Assembly (NCBI GenBank): GCA_963741055.1
Contig: CAVUGU010000014.1
Location: 1-64,000 of the forward strand
Origin: Bog-756 sp963741055
GTDB lineage: Bacteria; Actinomycetota; Acidimicrobiia; Acidimicrobiales; RAAP-2
Direction of reading: 5' to 3'
DNA length: 64,000 bases
Both the position numbers and the translations under genes were made by a program. Below are positions 1 to 9,050 of the stretch, in pieces. Every line of letters starts with the position of its first letter. The stretch's first letter is position 1. The notes beneath the pieces were generated by a model. That model made no database searches, was not told where the DNA came from, and saw only the letters and a program-made list of their open reading frames with translations.

Positions 1-3
1 ATC

Positions 4-11
4 AGTTGCAA
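4..11. promoter_or_regulatory. Isolated operator half-site AGTTGCAA
   Basis: AGTTGCAA matches the right arm of the perfect palindrome at 105-123. A window-edge position means a partner arm could lie outside. It may be an extra binding site for the same regulator. Confidence 0.35.
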
Positions 12-104
12 ACGGTCTTTCGGATTACTGTGGCCTGGGCGGGAGGAACGACGGGAGTCCGCCTCCTCTCGTCGCCCAGGGTCCCGCTTTGGCCGAGGTC
101 GCAC

Positions 105-123
105 TTGCAACTCTTAGTTGCAA
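105..123. promoter_or_regulatory. Palindromic operator upstream of the TetR-like gene
   Basis: TTGCAACT (105-112) and AGTTGCAA (116-123) form a perfect 8-bp inverted repeat around the 3-nt centre CTT. The site ends 71 bp before the start codon of the TetR-like gene. A half-site lies at 4-11 and a weaker TTGCA at 171-175. TetR-type dimers usually bind such palindromes beside their own gene, so autoregulation is the simplest reading (inference). Confidence 0.6.
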
Positions 124-194
124 CGGGGCCCGTTCCGGCTACTTTGGCCAATGCCGGTTGCCCAGGGTTGTTGCAGACAAGCAGGGTCCTACTG

Positions 195-1031
195 ATGAGC
201 ACAATGGGGGAAGTTGGCGCGGAGAGCGCGGGGCGCAAGCCGCGCCTGGCGCGGGCGGAACTGCGTTCGATGCTCCTTGAGGCGGCACTCGAGATCCTGC
301 GCGAGGAAGGTCTTCAGACCGGATCGGTGAACATCACCTTCAAGCGCGTGTGCGACCGGGTCCAGGTGCGCACGGGCGTCCAAGTGACAAACGGCTCGGT
401 GATCAAGCGAATCTGGGAGAATCAAGCCGAATTCCAAGCCGACGTCCTTGTGGCAGTGGCGAACGACCAGTCCCGGCCGGAGCTCGGTCTCATCTTCAAT
501 GCCCTGGCACCGATTCTGGACGAGGCTGACCTTTCGAATCCGGAGTCACGAGCCCGGCTCGTGCAACAGGTGTGCCGAGTAGGTGGTCGGGCCAACGCGA
601 TCGCCACGGCCGAGTCGCCCAACTATCCCCTCTGGATGCACGTGGTCGCGACTGCCCTTACGACCCCACACGCACAACAGCGGGAGCGGATCTTGCTGGC
701 CCTGCGCGACGGATATACGTCGTTCACCAAGCTGTGGGAGGAGAGCTTCGCGGCGTTGGCGGCCCTCCTTGGATTGCGAATCCGACTTGATTCGGACATC
801 TCAGAGTTCGTGACGGTGATCACGGCGTTGGATCAGGGATTTTCCCTCCGTCACCGCATCAACGGAGAGATCGGGTACGTCACCCGGCCGACCGGGCCGA
901 ACGGGGAGGACGAGGACTGGACGCTGTTCGCCCTCGGACTCGAGGCCCTCGTGCACCAGTTCTTCGAGCCCGATCCTATGTATGGGTCCGAAGCACCAGC
1001 GCAGGAAGCTCCTGGCGACGAACCCGGCTGA
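195..1031 (+). CDS. TetR/AcrR-like transcriptional regulator
   Basis: The 278-residue protein has an N-terminal helix-turn-helix-like region (about residues 20-75, with LEAALEILREEGL leading into a recognition-helix segment) and a long helical C-terminal part, as in TetR-family repressors. The DNA-binding part is divergent: a longer segment separates the first helix from the recognition region than in classic TetR. The reading frame is open upstream to position 6, but I chose ATG at 195 because the HTH begins about 20 residues later and the upstream stretch carries the palindromic operator. ATG at 204 is an alternative. Ligand and targets are not evident; the convergent dehydrogenase/CoA-transferase pair next door is a possible regulon member. 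Confidence 0.65.
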   Translation: MSTMGEVGAESAGRKPRLARAELRSMLLEAALEILREEGLQTGSVNITFKRVCDRVQVRTGVQVTNGSVIKRIWENQAEFQADVLVAVANDQSRPELGLIFNALAPILDEADLSNPESRARLVQQVCRVGGRANAIATAESPNYPLWMHVVATALTTPHAQQRERILLALRDGYTSFTKLWEESFAALAALLGLRIRLDSDISEFVTVITALDQGFSLRHRINGEIGYVTRPTGPNGEDEDWTLFALGLEALVHQFFEPDPMYGSEAPAQEAPGDEPG

Positions 1032-1072
1032 GGTCTACCTACCAGCCACCGGCTGCTGCGGTTTCTTCGGCG

Positions 1073-2095
1073 TCATACCTCGTCGATCATCAGGACGGCG
1101 GCGCCGTTCACCCGGTCGTGGGCGAGGTCGGCCAGAGCTCTCGGTGCGTCCTCGAACGCGTACGGGGTGGTCGTCGCCCGCACTCCGTGGCGGACCGCGG
1201 CCTCGAGGAATTGGTTTCCGTCCTGGCGGGTGTTGGCGGTCACACTCCGCAGGGTGCGTTCCTCGAAGAGGTCCCGCTCGTACTCGAGGGGTGGGATGTC
1301 GGTCAGGTAGATGCCGGCGATCGCGAGGGTCCCTCCCCGGTCGAGCGCCTCGAGAGCAGGAGGCACCAGCGTCCCGACCGGCGCGAAGAGGATCGCGGCG
1401 TCGAGCGGCTCGGGTGGCAGGTCGGCCGCGCCCCCGACGCTCGTCGCGCCAAGCTCGCGCGCGAGCCGCTGAGCCTCGGGCGAACGGGTGAGCACGTGCA
1501 CCCGAGCTCCCTCGGCCAACGCGATCTGGGCGATGAGATGCGCCGATCCGCCGAAACCGTAGATGCCGAGACGACCTCCCGGCGGCAGTTCCGAACGCAA
1601 CAGGGCGCGGTAGCCGATGATGCCCGCGCAGAGCAGGGGAGCGGCCTGCTCGTCGGAGAGCACGTCGGGGATCGGGTAGGCGTAAGCCTCCTCCGCGACG
1701 ATGGCTCGTGCGTAGCCGCCGTCGATGTCCCATCCGGTGAAGCGCGGTGCGAGACACAGGTTCTCGCGCCCTTCGAGGCAGAACCGGCACGTTCCGTCGG
1801 TGTGCGCGAGCCAGGGAACGCCGACCCGGTCACCGGGACGGAATCGAGTGCTGCCCGGCCCGTTGCGCTCGACGATGCCGACCACCTCGTGTCCGAGCAC
1901 GACCTCCGGATGCTTCGGAGGGAGATCACCCTCGGCCAGATGGAGATCGGTCCGGCAGACCCCGCAGACCTTGACCGTCAGCCGGATCTGCCCCGGGCCG
2001 GGCTCGGGCACCTCCCGCTCCACCCGCCGGAGTGGTCCACTGTCGATCGGACCCGGTCGGTCGACAGCCCAGGCATCCGCGGTCGAGGAGCTCAT
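1073..2095 (-). CDS. Zinc-dependent alcohol dehydrogenase (AdhA-like, MDR superfamily)
   Basis: Medium-chain dehydrogenase/reductase of 340 residues, expected to oxidise alcohols or reduce aldehydes with NAD(P). The GroES-like half carries catalytic zinc ligands Cys47 (in CGVCRTDLH) and His69-Glu70 (GHE). The Rossmann half has the glycine motif GIYGFGGSAH near residue 180. The structural-zinc lobe reads DGTCRFCLEGRENLC: the first of the usual four cysteines is Asp, which could still bind zinc. The start codon overlaps the stop of the upstream CoA-transferase gene (ATGA), so the two are co-transcribed and probably translationally coupled. Together they suggest aldehyde/alcohol and acyl-CoA interconversion; the substrate is unknown. 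Confidence 0.85.
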   Translation of the reverse strand: MSSSTADAWAVDRPGPIDSGPLRRVEREVPEPGPGQIRLTVKVCGVCRTDLHLAEGDLPPKHPEVVLGHEVVGIVERNGPGSTRFRPGDRVGVPWLAHTDGTCRFCLEGRENLCLAPRFTGWDIDGGYARAIVAEEAYAYPIPDVLSDEQAAPLLCAGIIGYRALLRSELPPGGRLGIYGFGGSAHLIAQIALAEGARVHVLTRSPEAQRLARELGATSVGGAADLPPEPLDAAILFAPVGTLVPPALEALDRGGTLAIAGIYLTDIPPLEYERDLFEERTLRSVTANTRQDGNQFLEAAVRHGVRATTTPYAFEDAPRALADLAHDRVNGAAVLMIDEV

Positions 2096-3339
2096 TCGCG
2101 CGGTGCACCCTCGAGCTCGGCGAAACGCCCGACCGACTCATGGAGCTCGTCGCGTGCTCTCGGATCGGCGACATGGTCGATGAGAGCTCGCGCCTGCATC
2201 TCCTGGCTCTGGCCGAAGATCTTCGCCAGGCCGTGTTCGCTCACGATCGCGGAGTGCTGGAACGAGGTGACCGGATGGGACAGCACCGGCAGAACTGTCG
2301 AGGTGCCCGACCTGTCGTGCCACGAGCGGAGGGCGATGATGGCGTGACCGGCCCTCGAGTGGAGGGCACCCGCGACGAAATCGGGCTGACCCCCGAAGCC
2401 CGAGTGCACCCGACCATGAATGAACATGGCGTTCGCCTGGGCGAACAGGTCCACCTGCATGGCGGTGTTGATCGACACCATCCCGGGATGTGCTGCGACT
2501 CGAGCCGGGTCATTGATGACCTCGGTCCTCCTCATCCGGATCCTCGGATTGCCGTCGACCCAACGGTACAGCTCGTCCGAGCCGCTGACGAAGGATGCCG
2601 CCAGAGGCCGGTCCGGGTCGAGTGCTCCGGCGCGCTCGAGGGACAGGGTTCCGTCACTGATCATTTCCGACCACACTCGGAGGTGCTGGCGTGTCTCGAG
2701 GTGGACCGCCACCGCGTCGGGGATCGCTCCGATACCGAGCTGCAGCGTCGCACCGTCCTCCACCATCTGAGCGATCTGCTCCCCGATGCATTGTTCGGCC
2801 TCGTCCGCCGGAGGAACCGCGTGGGTCACCAACGGTTCGTCCACCTCGGTCGCGAGGTCGATCCAGTCCGTCGGGAGCTCTCCCTCCCCGAAGGTATAGG
2901 GCATGGCGGCGTTGACCTGGGCGACGACCAATCCACCTCGGGCCCGGACCGCCTCGACCGCCGCTGGCAGGATGCTCACCTCGATTCCCATCGAGACCTT
3001 GTCACCACGTGGGGGAGAGACGTGGAGGACCACCACGTCTGGCGGCCGAGACGTCGTGAAGAGACGCGGCACGAGGGAGAGCCGCATCGGCAGGTACTCG
3101 AGTGAGGGATCGCCACGGGTGCCGGCTCCGACAAAAGGGGTCTCGTTGACCAACCCCTCACGCTTCGGCCATCCGACAGGTGCGTTGAGCGAGAACAGCC
3201 GGCCGTCGGCGAGGGTCTCGCCGATCGAGCGAAGGAGCGTTGCCGGAGCCGCACAGTTTCCGGCTACGACGAGGCGCGCCTCACCGCTGATTTGCGCCTC
3301 GATCCGCGAGACGAGCTTCTCGGCTGCGACCAGTTCCAT
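2092..3339 (-). CDS. Acetyl-CoA hydrolase/transferase family protein (4-hydroxybutyrate CoA-transferase-like)
   Basis: The 415-residue protein matches the acetyl-CoA hydrolase/CoA-transferase family in length and motifs. QLGIGAIPDAV near residue 200 is the conserved glycine-rich loop before the C-terminal domain, and SEMISDG near residue 225 carries the glutamate that forms the enzyme-CoA thioester in this family. HSGFGGQPDF and the SHPVTSFQHS segment are further family blocks. It should move CoA between a short acyl-CoA and an organic acid, or hydrolyse the thioester. It is first in a two-gene operon with the alcohol dehydrogenase. Exact acyl specificity cannot be read from sequence. Confidence 0.85.
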   Translation of the reverse strand: MELVAAEKLVSRIEAQISGEARLVVAGNCAAPATLLRSIGETLADGRLFSLNAPVGWPKREGLVNETPFVGAGTRGDPSLEYLPMRLSLVPRLFTTSRPPDVVVLHVSPPRGDKVSMGIEVSILPAAVEAVRARGGLVVAQVNAAMPYTFGEGELPTDWIDLATEVDEPLVTHAVPPADEAEQCIGEQIAQMVEDGATLQLGIGAIPDAVAVHLETRQHLRVWSEMISDGTLSLERAGALDPDRPLAASFVSGSDELYRWVDGNPRIRMRRTEVINDPARVAAHPGMVSINTAMQVDLFAQANAMFIHGRVHSGFGGQPDFVAGALHSRAGHAIIALRSWHDRSGTSTVLPVLSHPVTSFQHSAIVSEHGLAKIFGQSQEMQARALIDHVADPRARDELHESVGRFAELEGAPRE

Positions 3340-3464
3340 AACGTTCGATTCAGGTGGCCACTATCTGCCGGCTTGAGTCTGCCACGTCGTGCCACTGCGG
3401 GCGAGAGGGAGAGTCGGGGATCGGCTCGTTGTCGCATCCCGCGGCGAACGCCGCGCGCTGATCC

Positions 3465-3872
3465 TCAGCCGGCTTTGCGGTGCCAGCGGGAGCGACGATG
3501 CGACGACCCCGACGGCGGTTCGGCAGGTGTCTCGACGAGCTCGGGTGCATTGCAGGAGGAGCAGAGGAGTTCACCGTCGACGAGCCGGGTGACACCGATC
3601 CGGCCGCATCGCTGGCACATGCGGCCGACGTAGACCGCGGCCGTGGAGTGAGGTTGGGCAGCCGAGATCTCCTGAAGCCGCTGCTGGACGTCGTCCTGGA
3701 GGACGAACGTGCCCGAGTCGGTGAGGGTGACGATGTCCCAGGTGATCAGCTGATGGATCAGCGGCGCCACCGCGTCGAGGCGACGACCGCTCTCGACCGG
3801 CCGCACCACGAGGGGGCCCTCGGTGCTGTGCTCGTTCTCGTTCGTCACCGCTTGTTCACCGTCCAGTGCCAT
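3465..3872 (-). CDS. Hypothetical zinc-ribbon protein
   Basis: A 135-residue acidic protein. Residues about 25-75 look like a small helical domain (VAPLIHQLITWDIVTLTD). Residues about 85-110 form a treble-clef or zinc-ribbon: CQRCG, then CSSCN, with a short beta segment between. The tail is Pro/Ser/Arg-rich and probably disordered. ATG at 3872 is preceded on its strand by AAGGGGGC at a suitable ribosome-binding distance. I do not recognise a named family. Zinc binding is inferred from the two CxxC pairs. Confidence 0.6.
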   Translation of the reverse strand: MALDGEQAVTNENEHSTEGPLVVRPVESGRRLDAVAPLIHQLITWDIVTLTDSGTFVLQDDVQQRLQEISAAQPHSTAAVYVGRMCQRCGRIGVTRLVDGELLCSSCNAPELVETPAEPPSGSSHRRSRWHRKAG

Positions 3873-4790
3873 CGTGGCCCCCTTCGTGTGGTCCAGCCTC
3901 GTCCCTCGCGTCCAGTCTCCGTTTCAAGAGCGATCCACCGCTCGGCGACCGGGCTGCGGAGTTCAGCCGTTCGGGCGCACCACCATGATGACTTGCTTTT
4001 GACCCCTCGTACAGAGCACCTCACACAGCAGTGACGTTTTTTTTCTATACCCCGGCCGCGTGGGTCGCACGCGGCTGAGTTTGCCGGCGCGAGTGAGAAG
4101 ACGCCAAGTGAAACGTGTCGCATTCGCGAGGACGCAGTTTTCGCACCGACTCGGTCGTGCCAGCTCGTCGCCATCCGGACGGTGGCCGGTCGGAACGAAA
4201 GAGCGGGTTCGATGAGGATCGACGCGTTTCCCCAGGTGAGGAGCGTGAAGAACAGACGCGGCTCCTCGCGACCTGGCACCTCGTGGGTGCTCGAACTCGG
4301 TGCTCCTCGCCGCGCGCGACACCAGTGGTTCGGAGCGAACGCGCACCCGGGGTTTCAGGAGTCGCTGCCGGATCGGTCGACGACCAGCTGAGATCACACG
4401 CACCGCCGCTCTCGTCCTCCCGAGGCTCGGCGACGCAACCGGCTCCCTGTCGCGGCGCTCGAGGAGCGCGCCACCCGTCACGTGCAGATGCTCGCCGAGG
4501 CCTCGTCCTCGATCGATCCGCGCGAAGCCGCGGCACGAAAGATCACGAATCGCGCGGAAAGGATCGTCGAGAAGCGGCTCCCTCGTCTGACTTCCGGGCA
4601 GCGAGCGACCCCACCCAGCGACGAAGTCCATTGATCGAGCGTTCGGTCGAAGTGGGAGACAGTGGTCGGTCCCGTCGGCGCTGAGGAGCATGTCGTCCCA
4701 GAGGATCCCCAGCACTCTGGTCCTCGCCCGGCGCTCGGGCGGGGCACCCCGAGTCCGTTTCTCCTGTTCAGGGGGGTGGACCGCCGCCGG
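3873..4790. other. Intergenic stretch of about 0.9 kb with no convincing gene
   Basis: Open frames exist on both strands, but their translations are Arg/Ser-rich with no recognisable domain, as expected from random open frames in high-GC DNA. Near 4036-4045 there is a T8 tract followed by a TATACC-like sequence, unusual in such GC-rich DNA. TCAC-N6-GTGA around 4020-4034 could be an operator or promoter element for the zinc-ribbon gene. I saw no tRNA-like T-loop or other RNA signature. Confidence 0.4.
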
Positions 4791-4796
4791 TAGGGT
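4791..4796 (+). promoter_or_regulatory. -10 element of a leaderless promoter (GNAT gene)
   Basis: TAGGGT is followed by 7 nt and then ATG at 4804, with no ribosome-binding sequence between. The spacing places transcription start at the start codon. Confidence 0.5.
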
Positions 4797-4803
4797 CCCT
4801 TCC

Positions 4804-5405
4804 ATGGGCGCCCGCGGCCAGCCCGAGCATGGGGTACCTCCTTATCCGGCCGAGTTGGTCGGCGAGATACGCACGACCGAGGGTGCGGTCCTCCACCTAC
4901 GGCCGATCCGCCCCGCCGACGCGGCGGTGCTCGTCGAGTTCCACCGCGGCCTCTCGGCCCGCTCCGTCTACCGACGTTTCTTCTCTGCTCACCCGACGCT
5001 CTCCGACAAGGAGCTGGCGAGGTTCACCCACGTCGACTACGCCGATCGGCTCGCCCTGATCGCTCTCGACGGGGAGCGCTTGGTCGCGGTCGCCCGTTAC
5101 GAGCGGCAACCCCGCTCCGACGAGGCAGAGGTCGCATTCGTCGTCGCGGACGAGTACCAGCATCAAGGGATCGGGACCCTGCTCCTCGAACACCTTGCCG
5201 AAGCAGCCTGGCGTCGCGGGATCACCCGGTTCGTCGCCGAGACCCTCACGGAGAACCGAGAGATGTTGCACGTCTTCCACAAGTCGGCTTCCCGGTCACC
5301 ACGGTCTCCGAGAGCGGGGTCACGACGGTCCGCTTCCCGATCGAGCCGGACGAGACCTACCTCGCCGCACGATCCGCCCGACATTCGGGACCGGTGACCG
5401 CCTAG
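4804..5405 (+). CDS. GNAT-family N-acetyltransferase (one frameshift)
   Basis: GCN5-related acetyltransferase of about 200 residues. The acetyl-CoA-binding motif is clear (VADEYQHQGIGTLLLEHL), as is the start (LHLRPIRPADAAVL). Translation in the starting frame turns Arg/Ser-rich after MLHVFHKS. Reading from G5286 one base earlier gives GFPVTTVSESGVTTVRFPIE and a stop at 5403-5405, so one G is missing around 5284-5287. The restored stop shares the palindrome CTAG with the stop of the convergent cydC gene. Similar domains occur alone or at the C-terminus of protein acetyltransferases; the substrate is unknown. Confidence 0.75.
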
Positions 5406-7315
5406 CGGCCACCTCTCACTGAACAGGTCGGTGACCAGGCCCGATCCTCGGAAGCGGACCCTGTTGGCGGCGCCAGGTCCGGATCGGCAGGGCCGGACCT
5501 GCTGCCTCGCAGGCCGAGGAGCTCGGTTGCGGCTCGATCGGCGTTTGCCTCGCTCCACCAGAGCGCCGCGTAGCTCGTTCCTGAGGCGAGCAGCTCGCGG
5601 TGCGTCCCGCGCTCGGCCACGTGACCTCCGTCGAGCACGATGATCTCGTCCACGGCTTCGAGCCCGGCCAGTCGGTGAGTGATGAGCACCGTCGAGCGAC
5701 CCGCCGTGATGCTGAGAACGTCGCGGGTCAGTGCGTCCGCGGCGTCGACGTCGAGATGCTCGGCCGGCTCGTCGAGGACGAGGACGGGGAAGTCGGCGAG
5801 CAAGGCACGAGCGACTGCCACCCGCTGGCGTTCGCCACCCGACAGCCGGGCACCGAACCGCCCCACCTCGGTGCGGAGGCCGGCGCGAAGTCCGGCGAAC
5901 CACGTCCCGAGGCCCACCCGCTCGAGGACGGCGAGCAACTCGTCGTCGGATGCATCGCGTCGCCCGATCCGGAGGTTGTCCGCCAAGCTGGCGTCGAAGA
6001 GGTGGCTGTCCTGGGAGACCAGGCCGACCAGCGTGCGCACCTCTTCGCCGTCGAGGCGTGCGATCGACGTCTCGTCGAGTGTGACGCTCCCCGAGCGGAT
6101 CGGCAGGAAGTCGAGGAGCACCCACCCGAAGGTGGTCTTGCCGGCGCCGCTCGGTCCGACGATCCCGATCCTCTTTCCCGGCGGGAGACTGAGCTCGACG
6201 TCGCGGAGCGCCAGGTGTTCACCGGCATCGGCGCCGCGAGCGACCGTGCTGGACGAAGCCGGGTACCCGGCCGAGAGCGAGCGGACCTCGAGGTCGATCG
6301 GCGGGACAGGAGGTGACGCCGGCACGGCGGGCTCGGCGATCACGTCCGGAGCGTCGGTGATCGCGAAGATCCGGGTGGCCGACGCACGGACCCGGTGGAG
6401 TGCCTGTGTCGCGGCCGGCAGACCCGACACCAGCTCGAACGCCGCGAGCGGGACGAGGGCCAGCGAGCCGAGCCAGACGCCGTCCAGGCGTCCCGAGTGG
6501 ACCGCGGGGACCCCGACCATCAGCACGCCCCAGATCGCGGCGCCGGAGAGAAAGGTGGTGAGACCGAGCCCGACGCCGGCGGTCGCGGCCGACGAGCGGG
6601 ACACCGCCGCCAGCGCAGAGTCGATCGAGTCGATCCGCTCGAGCTGGGCGTCGATCGCACCATAGACCGCCAGCTCTGGCGCTCCCTCGACGAGGTCGAC
6701 CACCGACGCCGCGAGCTCGCCGCGCAGTGCGGCCTGGCTGGCCTCACGCCGACGGGCGAGGACGCCGGTCAGCCACGGCACCGGGACGGCCGCAGCGAGC
6801 AGCGCGACCGCGAGTACGGCGCCGGCCGCCGGCAGAAAGGCCCACACCACGAGAACCGTCACCGCGCCCACCAGCGCGGCGACTGCGAAGGCGGGGATGA
6901 TCCGCACCACGATGTCTTGCATCGCGTCGACGTCCGCAACCAGCCGGGCCATCAGGTCCCCGCTGCGGAAAGCGGGGAGCCCGGCAGGTGCGAGGCGCTC
7001 GAGTCGGCTGTAGAGACGGACACGCACCGAGGCGAGCAACCCGAAGGCGGCGTCGTGCCCGACCAGCCGTTCGCCGTAGCGGAAGGGGCCCCGGGACAGA
7101 CCGAAGACCTGCACGAGGACGATGCCGATGGTGAGGGCGGCCTCCGGTGGGTGCTCGGCCGCGCGTGAGAGCAGCCACGCGGACGCGGTCATCAGTCCGA
7201 TCGCGGCCGCGACGGCTCCGCATCCGAGGGCGATCGCCGCGGCCATCGCCGACGCGACCGGTCGCGCGAGGCCGAGGGTCCTTCCGATCGGTGCGAGCAG
7301 CTCGCGCGATGTCAC
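5402..7315 (-). CDS. cydC: Thiol reductant ABC exporter subunit CydC
   Basis: An ABC half-transporter of 637 residues with an N-terminal six-helix membrane domain and a C-terminal ATPase. The nucleotide-binding domain has Walker A GPSGAGKTT, signature LSGGERQ and Walker B VLVLDEPAEHLD. The membrane domain has the CydC-typical segment LSRGPFRYGERLVGHDAAF. CydDC heterodimers export cysteine or glutathione-type thiols to the outer face of the membrane and support cytochrome bd and c assembly. GTG at 7315 overlaps the cydD stop (GTGA), so the subunits are translationally coupled. cydAB is not in the window, so the link to a bd oxidase here is inferred only. Confidence 0.88.
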   Translation of the reverse strand: MTSRELLAPIGRTLGLARPVASAMAAAIALGCGAVAAAIGLMTASAWLLSRAAEHPPEAALTIGIVLVQVFGLSRGPFRYGERLVGHDAAFGLLASVRVRLYSRLERLAPAGLPAFRSGDLMARLVADVDAMQDIVVRIIPAFAVAALVGAVTVLVVWAFLPAAGAVLAVALLAAAVPVPWLTGVLARRREASQAALRGELAASVVDLVEGAPELAVYGAIDAQLERIDSIDSALAAVSRSSAATAGVGLGLTTFLSGAAIWGVLMVGVPAVHSGRLDGVWLGSLALVPLAAFELVSGLPAATQALHRVRASATRIFAITDAPDVIAEPAVPASPPVPPIDLEVRSLSAGYPASSSTVARGADAGEHLALRDVELSLPPGKRIGIVGPSGAGKTTFGWVLLDFLPIRSGSVTLDETSIARLDGEEVRTLVGLVSQDSHLFDASLADNLRIGRRDASDDELLAVLERVGLGTWFAGLRAGLRTEVGRFGARLSGGERQRVAVARALLADFPVLVLDEPAEHLDVDAADALTRDVLSITAGRSTVLITHRLAGLEAVDEIIVLDGGHVAERGTHRELLASGTSYAALWWSEANADRAATELLGLRGSRSGPADPDLAPPTGSASEDRAWSPTCSVRGGR

Positions 7316-9003
7316 CGCGCCACTGCCGGTTCCATGCCGACGACGCGGTCGGCCAGAGAGAGCAGCGCCGGGCGATGGGTGGCCACGACCACCGTGCGTC
7401 CCGTGACCAGGCTTCGGACCGCGTCGACGACCGCCTCCTCTGTCCGTCCGTCGAGCCCTGCAGTCGGCTCGTCGAGCAGGAGGAGGGGCGCGTCACGAAC
7501 GAAGGCCCGGGCCAGCGCAACCCGTTGTCGTTCGCCGCGGGAAAGACCCGCCCCGCGCTCCCCGAGCCGGGTCTCGATGCCCTCGGGGAGACGAGCGAGC
7601 ACGTCTTCCAGGTGGGCGTCGCGCACCGCCGCCGCGAGTTGCCCATCGGTCGCGTCCGGCCGGCCCAGTCTCAGATTCTCCGCGATGGAGGTCGCGAACA
7701 GATGCGGGTGCTGGGGGACCCACGCCAGTTTCGAGCGCCAGGCACCGGGCTCGAGCTCCGCGAGGTCGGTGTCGCCGACCTCGACCGAGCCCGACGTGGG
7801 GAGAACGAGACCGCAGAGCACTTCGAGCAGGGTGGACTTGCCGCAGCCGCTCGGTCCGACCAGCGCGACCACCGTGCCGGGGTCGATGCGCAGGGTGAAG
7901 TCGCGGAGCGCGGGCGGCCGTCCGGGGTAGACGACGCCGAGTGACGCGATCGAGATCGTGCTGGTGCGAAGATCGGGCACTGCGAGGAGTGATCCCCGCG
8001 GCGCGGGCTGCACGTCGAGGACCTCGAAGACCGCCTCGGCGGCGCGCATCCCGTCCGCGCTGGCGTGGAAGTGCGTGCCGAGCTGGCGGAGCGGCAGGTA
8101 GGCCTCGGGTGCGAGGACCAGCACGAAGAGCGCGGTGCGGAAATCGAGGTGACCGCCGAGCAGACGGAGGCCGACCGCCACGGCGACGAGCGCCACCGAG
8201 ATGGTCGCCACCAGCTCGAGGATCAGCGACGAGAGGAAAGAGAGTCGCAGCGTCGCCATCGAGGCCCGCCGGTACCGCTGGGTGGCGTCCGCGATGGCGG
8301 CGGCCTGCGCCTTGGCCCGGCCGAAGACCTTCAGCGTCGGCAGCCCGGAGACGATGTCGAGGAAATGCCCGCCGAGTCGTGTGAGCTCCAGGTGGCGCTC
8401 CCGGGTCTGGTCACGGGTGGTCGCACCGACGAGTGCCATGAACACCGGCACGAGCGGAAGGGTCACCGCGATGATCGCCGCGGAGATCCAGTCGTTCCAA
8501 CAGACGATGGCCAATACCGCGACCGGGACGATGACCGCGAGGAGGAGCTGGGGGAGGTAGCGCGAGAAGTAGGCGTCGAGCGCATCCACCCCGGTGACCG
8601 CCAGCACGGTGATCCTCGACCCGTCGACCTCGGTGCGCGACGCCTCGGTCACCTTCGCGACGTGATGGGTCAGCGCGCGACGGAGCTCCGACTTCGCGGT
8701 GGTCGACGCGCGGTTCGACGCGAGCTCGGTCGACCAGACGACCAGCGCGCGCCCGCCGACCGCCACCAGTAGGAGCACCAAGGCCGGCGCGAGCTCCCCG
8801 AGGCTCTGGTGCCGCACGAAGGCCCCCGACACGACCGTCGCGAGCATCCAGGCCTGCAGCGCGACGAGTCCGGCGGTCACGACGCCGAGGGCGACGGCAG
8901 CCACGAGGAAGCGCCGGGTCGAGGTGGTGTACTCGAGGAGACGGGGATCGAAGGCACCCGTCGACCGACGGCCTCGACTCTGCGCGGTGCGCGGCGCCTC
9001 CAT
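7312..9003 (-). CDS. cydD: Thiol reductant ABC exporter subunit CydD
   Basis: Partner half-transporter of CydC: an N-terminal transmembrane domain (about residues 30-320) followed by an ATPase with Walker A GPSGCGKST, signature LSRGERQ (Ser-Arg in place of the usual Ser-Gly) and Walker B LLLLDEPTAGLD. I chose ATG at 9003; TTG at 9033 is possible but would run into the divergent promoter region. TACGAT lies at 9018-9013 on the minus strand, 9 nt before this ATG, suggesting a nearly leaderless transcript. The gene is first in the cydD-cydC operon and divergent from the DUF885 gene. Confidence 0.87.
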   Translation of the reverse strand: MEAPRTAQSRGRRSTGAFDPRLLEYTTSTRRFLVAAVALGVVTAGLVALQAWMLATVVSGAFVRHQSLGELAPALVLLLVAVGGRALVVWSTELASNRASTTAKSELRRALTHHVAKVTEASRTEVDGSRITVLAVTGVDALDAYFSRYLPQLLLAVIVPVAVLAIVCWNDWISAAIIAVTLPLVPVFMALVGATTRDQTRERHLELTRLGGHFLDIVSGLPTLKVFGRAKAQAAAIADATQRYRRASMATLRLSFLSSLILELVATISVALVAVAVGLRLLGGHLDFRTALFVLVLAPEAYLPLRQLGTHFHASADGMRAAEAVFEVLDVQPAPRGSLLAVPDLRTSTISIASLGVVYPGRPPALRDFTLRIDPGTVVALVGPSGCGKSTLLEVLCGLVLPTSGSVEVGDTDLAELEPGAWRSKLAWVPQHPHLFATSIAENLRLGRPDATDGQLAAAVRDAHLEDVLARLPEGIETRLGERGAGLSRGERQRVALARAFVRDAPLLLLDEPTAGLDGRTEEAVVDAVRSLVTGRTVVVATHRPALLSLADRVVGMEPAVAR

Positions 9004-9037
9004 GCACGCGCGATCGTAGACAGACGGCGGCAATTCC

Positions 9038-9043
9038 TATACT
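9038..9043 (+). promoter_or_regulatory. -10 element of a leaderless promoter (DUF885 gene)
   Basis: TATACT, the best -10 hexamer in the window, is followed by 7 nt and then GTG at 9051. There is no Shine-Dalgarno sequence. Confidence 0.55.
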
Positions 9044-9050
9044 CCGGTTG

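Noticed and set aside
3963..4805. 280-codon minus-strand frame and 189-codon plus-strand frame in the 0.9-kb spacer
   Set aside because: No domain, no convincing start signal, and composition typical of chance open frames in GC-rich DNA.
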